Assembly (NCBI GenBank): GCA_900770515.1
Contig: CAAHDP010000102.1
Coordinates: 1 to 6,544 of the forward strand
Origin: an uncultured Prevotella sp.
Lineage (GTDB): Bacteria; Bacteroidota; Bacteroidia; Bacteroidales; Bacteroidaceae
DNA length: 6,544 nucleotides
Direction of reading: 5' to 3'
A model generated the notes under the pieces. The model worked only from the letters and a program-made list of their open reading frames with translations, had not been told where the DNA came from and did not search any database. Below, piece by piece: positions 1 through 5,600 of the stretch. Made by a program: the position numbers and the translations under genes. Within the stretch, counting starts at the first letter, position 1; each line of letters begins with the position of its first letter.

Positions 1-779
1 AAGCCCTGCTCGTCGAGATCTATCTGCCCCTTGAAGAGGTCGGTGTTAGGCTTATGTCCGATAGCCAGGAAGAATCCGTCGATGCTGATGTCAAACTTCT
101 CTTCGTTGGCTTCGCCCTTATGGCGCACGAGATGAGCACCTTCTACACCATTATCGCCGAAGAGTCCCAGCGTATTGGTTTCGAACAGAATCTCGATGTT
201 CTCCTTGTTCTTTACGCGCTGCTGCATGATTTCTGAAGCACGGAGATAAGGCTTGCGCACAATCATGTAAACCTTCTTGGCAAGTCCTGAAAGATACATT
301 GCCTCTTCGCAGGCAGTATCGCCACCGCCCACTACGGCTACTGTGCGCTTGCGATAGAAGAATCCGTCACAGGTAGCGCAGGCTGAAACACCCTGTCCGC
401 GATATTTCTCCTCATCGGCAAGACCCAGATATTTGGCAGATGCGCCTGTGGCGATGATTACGGTTTCTGCCTCAATCTCGTTGTCGCGTTCATCGGTAAG
501 ATGGAATGGACGTGAGCTGAAATCTGCCTTCACGATGCTTCCGTCTCTCATTTCTGCTCCGAATCGGGCTGCCTGTTCCTTCATGTCCATCATCATCTGC
601 GTTCCGTCTACGCCGTTAGGATAGCCCGGAAAGTTTTCTACCTCTGTGGTGATGGTGAGCTGGCCGCCTGGCTGCATTCCCGAATAGAGTACTGGCTGCA
701 GGTTGGCTCTACCCGCATAAATGGCAGCCGTATATCCTGCAGGTCCGCTACCTATAATTAATGTCTTTACTTTTTCCAT
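1..779 (-). CDS. trxB: Thioredoxin reductase (NADPH), C-terminus cut by window edge
   Basis: This cytoplasmic FAD flavoprotein passes electrons from NADPH to thioredoxin and so supports ribonucleotide reduction and disulfide repair. The gene reads leftward from the ATG at 777-779; 259 codons are visible and about 50-60 residues are missing relative to the usual 310-320. Visible motifs in order are the FAD dinucleotide-binding GSGPAG at residues 10-15, QPGGQL at 36-41, an ATG motif at 110-112, the redox-active CATC with Cys134 and Cys137, and the NADPH-binding loop GGGDTA at 151-156. Basic residues follow in VRKPYLRA, at the place where the E. coli enzyme has HRRDxFRA, which suggests NADPH preference. 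The C-terminal FAD GD motif lies off the window. The start is supported by its position just ahead of the first FAD strand and by an upstream promoter. It is transcribed divergently from the P-loop/CYTH gene. Its second neighbour to the left cannot be seen. Confidence 0.96.
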   Translation of the reverse strand, partial: MEKVKTLIIGSGPAGYTAAIYAGRANLQPVLYSGMQPGGQLTITTEVENFPGYPNGVDGTQMMMDMKEQAARFGAEMRDGSIVKADFSSRPFHLTDERDNEIEAETVIIATGASAKYLGLADEEKYRGQGVSACATCDGFFYRKRTVAVVGGGDTACEEAMYLSGLAKKVYMIVRKPYLRASEIMQQRVKNKENIEILFETNTLGLFGDNGVEGAHLVRHKGEANEEKFDISIDGFFLAIGHKPNTDLFKGQIDLDEQG

Positions 780-837
780 TTTTTATCTTATAGTTATATT
801 TTTGTTTCCGATGGCTCAAAACAAGCCATTTTCTCTG

Positions 838-868
838 CAAAGGTACATCAAAACGATGAGAAATCAAA
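838..868 (-). promoter_or_regulatory. Promoter of trxB, Bacteroidetes type
   Basis: Read on the minus strand, TTTG (865-868) is followed after 19 bp by TACCTTTG (838-845), an exact match to the Bacteroidetes primary sigma consensus TTTG / TAnnTTTG. Transcription would start near 831, giving a leader of about 50 nt before the trxB ATG at 779. The leader ends in an A-rich stretch next to the start codon, as is common in this phylum, with no clear Shine-Dalgarno. Confidence 0.75.
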
Positions 869-909
869 ATAAAAATACATTATTTTTCCTTTCTTGCATA
901 AATTATAGC

Positions 910-938
910 TTTCATTTGAAGAATTATTGTTATCTTTG
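910..938 (+). promoter_or_regulatory. Promoter of the P-loop/CYTH gene, Bacteroidetes type
   Basis: TATCTTTG at 931-938 is an exact TAnnTTTG -7 box. The upstream element is less clear: TTTC at 910-913 sits 17 bp away, while an exact TTTG at 915-918 is only 12 bp away and probably too close. Transcription would begin near 945, about 60 nt before the ATG at 1004. It is back-to-back with the trxB promoter, the two -7 boxes lying about 85 bp apart. Confidence 0.65.
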
Positions 939-950
939 CACCCGGAATTC

Positions 951-972
951 TGATGTTTATGGAAGAACATCA
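951..972 (+). repeat. Short inverted repeat in the 5' leader of the P-loop/CYTH gene
   Basis: TGATGTT (951-957) and AACATCA (966-972) form a perfect 7-bp inverted repeat with an 8-nt spacer. It starts a few bases downstream of the predicted transcription start and ends about 30 bases before the ATG. It could be a small leader hairpin or an operator for a dimeric regulator. An A/T-rich 7-bp repeat can also arise by chance, so no function is assigned. Confidence 0.3.
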
Positions 973-1003
973 ATAGAAAAACGAAAAATATAAAACTGGA
1001 TAT

Positions 1004-2104
1004 ATGAATCAGATTAAGAAGATTGTACTGACGGGTGGTCCTTGTGCGGGCAAGACTACCGCTATGGTTAAGGTGATAGAACATTTCTCTAGCCTGGGCT
1101 ATAAGGTCTTTACCATTCCCGAAGTTCCAACCATGTTCACCCAGGCGGGCATGAATTATCTCACTTCCAACAAGGATTTCTTCTTTGAGGGTGAGAAGGC
1201 TACTTTCCAGACTCAGATCAACCTGGAAGACAGTTTCCAGCGTATGGCAGAAACATTGCAGCAGCCGGTCATCATTGTCTGCGATCGTGGCACGATGGAT
1301 ATTTCTACCTATCTCACTCCCGATTTCTGGAACCGTATCATCTCGGAAGAGGGGTATACGAATTCACAGCTTCGCGACCGCTATGATGCTGTGCTGCATC
1401 TGGTGAGTGCTGCCGATGGCGCCGAGCAGTTTTATACTACAGCCAATAATGCGCAGCGCCTGGAGCAGGCTGATGAGGAGGGACTGAAGATAGCGCGCGA
1501 GTTGGACAAGAAGATTGTTTCTGCATGGAAGGGTCATCCTCATCTCAGGGTGATCAATAACCACGAAGATTTCAACAACAAGCTGAACCGTGTGCTCAAG
1601 GAGATAAGCAATGTGCTTGCCATTCCGCAGCCGATAGAGGAGGAACGCAAATATATCGTGAAGCTGACGGGCGAGGTTCCTAATGCGATAGACAGTGATA
1701 TTGTTCAGACTTATCTTACGGGTGAGCCGGGCAGTGAGATCCGTCTTCGCCGTCGCGGTTTCGAGGGAGGCAAGTATGTGTATGTTCACACCACCAAGAA
1801 GCGTCTTTCAGACAATGAGCAGATTGAGACCGAGCGGCAGATCAATGCCAATCTTTACGAGAGTATGCTTCAGCAGGCAGATCCTTACCGCCAGCGCATT
1901 CATAAGCATCGCAAGAGTTTTATCTGGAAGGGCCAGTATTTCGAGCTCGATGAGTTTCTTGAGCCGGTTTCCAATCTGATGATTCTTGAAACCCGCGGCA
2001 TTTCTGCCAACGAGAGTGTGAAGTTTCCTCCTTTCATCCAGGTGCTGGAGGATATTACGGGCAACAGCAAATATTATAATTATAACATAGCGCTGAAACG
2101 GTAA
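1004..2104 (+). CDS. P-loop NTPase fused to a CYTH domain (Ttd14-like)
   Basis: This 366-residue protein has two domains. Residues 1-205 form a nucleoside-kinase-like P-loop domain with Walker A GGPCAGKT at 11-18 and a Walker B-like strand VIIVCDRG at 89-96 (Asp94, then Arg95). Residues 210-366 form a CYTH (triphosphate tunnel metalloenzyme) domain with the N-terminal ExExK signature at Glu212, Glu214 and Lys216. It also has basic EIRLRRR at 245-251, TTKK at 263-266, ETERQI at 276-281, ELDEF at 314-318 and ILETRG at 327-332. CYTH proteins bind or hydrolyse triphosphate-containing substrates using Mg2+ and an acidic/basic tunnel. The same domain order is known in Drosophila Ttd14, a GTP- and phospholipid-binding protein, but the bacterial substrate is unknown to me. 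No signal peptide or membrane segment is seen, so it is probably cytoplasmic. The ATG start is the only sensible one, 10 residues before Walker A. It has its own promoter and terminator, so it is probably monocistronic. Confidence 0.9.
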   Translation: MNQIKKIVLTGGPCAGKTTAMVKVIEHFSSLGYKVFTIPEVPTMFTQAGMNYLTSNKDFFFEGEKATFQTQINLEDSFQRMAETLQQPVIIVCDRGTMDISTYLTPDFWNRIISEEGYTNSQLRDRYDAVLHLVSAADGAEQFYTTANNAQRLEQADEEGLKIARELDKKIVSAWKGHPHLRVINNHEDFNNKLNRVLKEISNVLAIPQPIEEERKYIVKLTGEVPNAIDSDIVQTYLTGEPGSEIRLRRRGFEGGKYVYVHTTKKRLSDNEQIETERQINANLYESMLQQADPYRQRIHKHRKSFIWKGQYFELDEFLEPVSNLMILETRGISANESVKFPPFIQVLEDITGNSKYYNYNIALKR

Positions 2105-2116
2105 AATCAGCCGAAA

Positions 2117-2164
2117 ATGTAAAAAGTTACGGAGATAATTCATATTCTCCGTAACTTTTTACAT
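2117..2164. terminator. Bidirectional intrinsic terminator
   Basis: A perfect 19-bp inverted repeat (2117-2135 and 2146-2164) with a 10-nt loop. The core GTTACGGAGA / TCTCCGTAAC is flanked by AAAAA on the left and TTTTT on the right, so either strand gives a hairpin followed by a T-run. On the plus strand it ends the P-loop/CYTH transcript, 12 bases after the stop codon. On the minus strand it would end the transcript from the promoter at 2418-2449; the possible small ORF stops inside its outer edge. Confidence 0.85.
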
Positions 2165-2314
2165 AAACCACTCACTTTTGGTGTTATTGAGTTTCATCAT
2201 TATTATTCGGCTTTGTTTGCACCATAATACAGAATATCTCATACCTCTTTCTCCCAGTCCATAATCACATGAACCACCTATCCAAACGTAATATGTAGAA
2301 GTATCTTGTGTCAT
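2159..2314 (-). CDS. Possible small ORF, 51 codons, unknown function
   Basis: On the minus strand an ATG at 2312-2314 opens a frame of 51 codons ending with TAA at 2159-2161. The predicted peptide begins MTQDTSTYYVWIGGSC and ends NNTKSEWFM. It has three Trp, two Cys and a positively charged middle, with no evident signal peptide, membrane helix or known motif; I do not recognise it. In favour: it lies directly between a good promoter with structured leader and a terminator on the same strand, and it fills that transcript. Against: it is short, no Shine-Dalgarno is evident (only GGAA about 14 bases upstream), and the start codon sits at the base of a long RNA stem. It may equally be a chance frame inside a non-coding RNA. 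Confidence 0.3.
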   Translation of the reverse strand: MTQDTSTYYVWIGGSCDYGLGERGMRYSVLWCKQSRIIMMKLNNTKSEWFM

Positions 2315-2407
2315 AATTATTTAAGTTCCGCAAGTGAGCTCCACACGCCCTGAAAGGGCAGAAGCTCCTAGCCCGTACTTGAACCACATGCGAAAGTTCA
2401 ATTATTA
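2314..2407 (-). ncRNA. Candidate structured RNA leader / REP-like palindromic element
   Basis: A 94-base imperfect palindrome. Positions 2314-2336 pair with 2385-2407 at 18 of 23 positions, including CCGCA region 2329-2332 with 2389-2392. Inside lie AGCT (2337-2340) with AGCT (2363-2366) and a tight hairpin GCCCT-GAA-AGGGC at 2347-2359. Competing stems exist: TTGAAC (2379-2384) with GTTCAA (2396-2401), CAAGT (2332-2336, read GCAAGT) with ACTTG (2377-2381), and GGGC (2356-2359) with a second GCCC (2371-2374). The minus-strand promoter would start transcription near 2411, so the palindrome would form nearly the whole 5' leader, ending at the ATG of the small ORF. From memory, the GCCCTGAAAGGGC plus AGCTCCTAGCCC core resembles dispersed palindromic elements in Bacteroidetes genomes, so a REP-like repeat is the main alternative. 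No Rfam family is claimed. Confidence 0.45.
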
Positions 2408-2417
2408 ATTTTTAAGG

Positions 2418-2449
2418 CAAAGATAATAAAAAAAAGGAAAATGAGCAAA
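2418..2449 (-). promoter_or_regulatory. Minus-strand promoter in front of the palindrome
   Basis: Read on the minus strand, TTTG (2446-2449) is followed after 20 bp by TATCTTTG (2418-2425), an exact TAnnTTTG -7 box. The predicted start is near 2411. Surrounding DNA at about 2428-2465 is rich in A-tracts. It cannot serve hsdR, whose stop lies about 190 bp upstream of it with a terminator in between. It therefore points to a separate leftward transcript of roughly 290 nt ending at the hairpin at 2117-2164. Confidence 0.6.
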
Positions 2450-2498
2450 AAAATGATGATTTTTTACTCCTTTCCCAACAACTTTTCTTTGAAAATCC

Positions 2499-2531
2499 TT
2501 AATGACCTTAATGACCTTGACCTTCATGACC
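2499..2531. repeat. Cluster of 9-bp direct repeats
   Basis: Two perfect tandem copies of TTAATGACC (2499-2507 and 2508-2516) are followed by a shortened copy TTGACC (2517-2522) and a variant TTCATGACC (2523-2531). The cluster begins about 50 bp upstream of the -33 element of the minus-strand promoter, a position suited to an activator or repressor site. It may instead be slipped-strand expansion in unconstrained intergenic DNA. There are no spacers, so it is not a CRISPR array. Confidence 0.6.
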
Positions 2532-2549
2532 GGGGGAATAATTGATAGG

Positions 2550-2594
2550 AAAAAATAAAATTAGTTAGTGCAGCATTTCTGCACTAACTAATTT
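2550..2594 (-). terminator. Intrinsic terminator of hsdR
   Basis: A perfect 16-bp inverted repeat (2558-2573 and 2579-2594) with a 5-nt loop. On the minus strand the second arm ends AATTT and runs into TATTTTTT, giving a proper U-tract. It lies 44 bases past the hsdR stop codon, so hsdR appears to be the last gene of its operon. It also separates hsdR transcription from the small unit further left. Confidence 0.88.
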
Positions 2595-2638
2595 CTTCCA
2601 AATTCTTAACAGTTTTCTAACCATAATCTCATTTCTTC

Positions 2639-5600
2639 CTAACCCCGATGTTTATCTTCTGCCGCATAGGCATAGGAAGCGGAATCTTCCTTTGGCAGTT
2701 TATATGGAATAACCCCATCAGCTCCATCCACATCCTGACCATTGCTTTCAAGCTCTGTGATGCAGGAACCGGTAGCAAAGAAATACATGGTGATGATGAT
2801 GTTGATGGCAGCATCAATCTCTTGCTCAGAAGCTGTTGGAGAAATGTGAGCCTCCTTGTTGCGCCATTCTTTGATAATCAGCAGATATTGGTAGAGCGTC
2901 TGATACTCCGACTTCTCATTATATTTCAGCTGCCACAATGGGCGGATTGCATAAATCACATCCTTCCATGTCACTGGGGCGCCTTCAAAGCGTGGAGCCA
3001 CCTCCTTGTTCTCCATCAGATAATAGAGCTTCTTGAGATAAGCTTCAAATTTGGTAACCAACAGGTTGAATGCCACATGCTTATCTACTATCGTGGCCTG
3101 CTTGCCATAGAGGTTGGCAAAGGCTCCGTTGATAAACAGTCCTACGCCGTCGAGCGATGCAAGTGTCTTGGTATTCAGCACGTAGAACACGCTGTTGATG
3201 ACTTCTTCCTGAGGACGCATCTGTTCTGCCACACCCGAAAGGGTGGAGTGGAGAATATTACGGATACTGATTCTTATATGGTCAATGTCCTGCTCTTTAG
3301 TTTCCTCGGTAATATTATCGTCAGCAGGTGTTTCTTCACCAGTAGCAGGCGTTTCTTCCTCGGTGGTTGCTGGGGTTGCACCATTGTCCATCGTAACGTC
3401 GTCGTGGAGCCACGCCAGCAGGATGCGCTCGCGAGCTGCAGGGTCCAGAATGAACTTGCGCAATATCTGGTCGGCCTTTGGCATTACCAGGAACGGAGGA
3501 CAGGCTGAGCCGGTGATGCGTACCAGAAATTCACGGGTCTTCTGCAGGTCGAGCGTGAGCTTCAGATTCTCAAACCGGTTGAACTCGTTCAGATTCTGTT
3601 CGTTCACGTTGCTGCTCATGATGTTGATGAGCTGGCTCTCGTTTACTCCGGTGGCTTCGCTCAGATTCATGATCTGCTTCTTCAGCTCGCTTATCTGATA
3701 CTCTGCAATATAGTCGTTGATGGTCTTTCCCTGTTCCAGATGCAGGTCGCCGCTCTGTATGTCGTGCAGGATGATGAGCGCCGTGCGCTGGTCTTTCTGC
3801 GAGAGTGTGGCAAAGGTCTTGCACAGTTCCTCGAATGCCTCCTTGGTCATTTCGCTTCCCGGACCTTCCGTATAGAGGTTCTTGATGAACTTCTGGAATT
3901 TCGAGTCGATGTAGTCTGCATTGATGGTTCCCGTACCCGTCTCCGTGATGTAGGTGTCGATGGTGTATTCCCACGCTTCCTTTGGGTCGCCACCTTCGCC
4001 ACCCCCTTCAAAGAGTTCACGGTAGCGCTGCAGCAGAATCTGATAAGTCTGCTCGTCCAGTTCCATCTTCACCTTTGTATAGGTGTTGCCGTGCTGGAAT
4101 TCATATTCGCTCTTTTCCCATACGAAGCCTTGCAGCTTGGCTGCCTCCAGCAGATGGGTCATCTCGCTGAAGCATTTGGCAAACATATTCCTGTCTTCAC
4201 GGCCGTCGGGCAGCTTTTCGAAGTGCATGATCTTGTGCGAATGGAAGATGTCGCGGATGGTGAGGAAGCGCTGGTTGATGTTGGAAAGATTCTTCTCTAA
4301 CTTATCCACAAACACGCCTAATGGACGGTCCACATACACCTCTAATGCATCGTTGATGTTCTGCTCCATGGTGTATGGTTTGGTGTAGTACTTGATGGTG
4401 CCGAATGGTTTGTCGGGACCGAACAGGCGGTTGGTGCGTGAGAATGCCTGGATAATGTCCACATACTTCATCACCTTATCTACATAGAGCGTGTTGATCC
4501 ATTTCGAGTCGTAGCCCGTAAGCATCTGGGTCACCACTATCAGCAGGTCTATCTGCTGGCTGTGGTCGCTTTCTATACCGATGTACGGCTTCTTGTGGGC
4601 AAGTCGCTTCGCCACGTCCTTCTTGTACTTGGCGTAGTTGGCCAGCTGATAGTTCGTGCCATATTTAGCATTATAGTCGGTAAGCATCTCCTTGATTGCA
4701 TCCTCGCGCACAATGCCGCCGTCGCTGTTGTCGATGTTGCTGTCGAAAACAGCCACTACGTTCACCGACGGATGATACTTTCTGAATAGCTTGTAGTAGG
4801 CGATGGCTTCCGGAATGTTCTTGGTGGCGAGCATGGCGTGGAACTTGCCGTTCTTGCTCAGTTTTTCGCGGCTCTTCATGATGTCGTTGGCCACGGCTAT
4901 GTGGTGCTTGTCGCACTCGTAGATGTCTCTCGGCAGATAAGCCTCTATGCCCTTCACCGGCTTGCCGTTCTCGGTGTAGGTTTCCTGCATCTTGAGCTGG
5001 TTGACAAAGCGGTCGTAGATTTTCCCGAACTCCTCGTTCTCGCTGATGAGCTTCAGATATTCTTCCGTAGTTTTGGGAGTTGTGGGATTGAAGGGATTCT
5101 CCTCCTTCAATCTGAGGTCTATCTGATGGAACGCCACCAGCTCGCGCAGTTCGTCATCGTCGTAGGTCTTCACCATGTAAGGGTCGAAGCCGAGCACATT
5201 GCCGTCGGGTATTCCGCTGGCGATGGTGTATTTATGGAGCATGTCGCCGAAGAGGGTCTCCGTGGTGATTTCATGCTTGGCATTTTCCTCAAACACCGGT
5301 GTGCCTGTAAAGCCGAAGAGCAGCGCCCTCGGGAAGGTGTGCTTGATGCTGACGAGCATGTCGCCGAACACGCTGCGGTGGCACTCGTCGATGATGAATA
5401 CGAGGCGCTTCTGACCTATGCTGTTGATCAGTTCCTGGGTGATGGTTCCGCCGCCCGAGATAGAGGCTCCCTCTTTCAGATTGCTCATCTTCTGGATGGA
5501 GGTTACGATGAGGCGGTCGTCGTTGTCGGTGCTCTTCAGCTTGGCGAGCAGCACAGAGGAATCTACGGTGTCCTGAATCTCGTCGCCCTCGCCGGCAAAG

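Noticed and set aside
2301..2308. Plus-strand promoter box TATCTTGT inside the small-ORF region
   Set aside because: It misses the TAnnTTTG consensus in its last bases, lacks a matching -33 element, and no plus-strand gene follows.
2314..2407. tRNA gene in the palindrome
   Set aside because: The minus strand contains a T-loop-like GGTTCAAGT, but no acceptor stem, anticodon arm or D arm can be placed around it.
2314..2407. Retron msr-msd or other reverse-transcriptase-linked RNA
   Set aside because: Long flanking complementarity is suggestive, but there is no reverse transcriptase gene in the window and no conserved branching guanosine context to support it.
2499..2531. CRISPR array
   Set aside because: The repeats are 9 bp and directly adjacent without spacers, and no cas gene is present.
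2105..2638. Insertion sequence remnant in the intergenic region
   Set aside because: No transposase fragment in any frame and no terminal inverted repeats with target duplications flanking the region; the hairpins are better explained as terminators and a palindromic element.
2648..3508. Long plus-strand open frame of 286 codons opposite hsdR
   Set aside because: It is antisense to the well-supported HsdR frame, has no recognisable domains and no plus-strand promoter; the same applies to the other open frames overlapping trxB, the P-loop/CYTH gene and hsdR.
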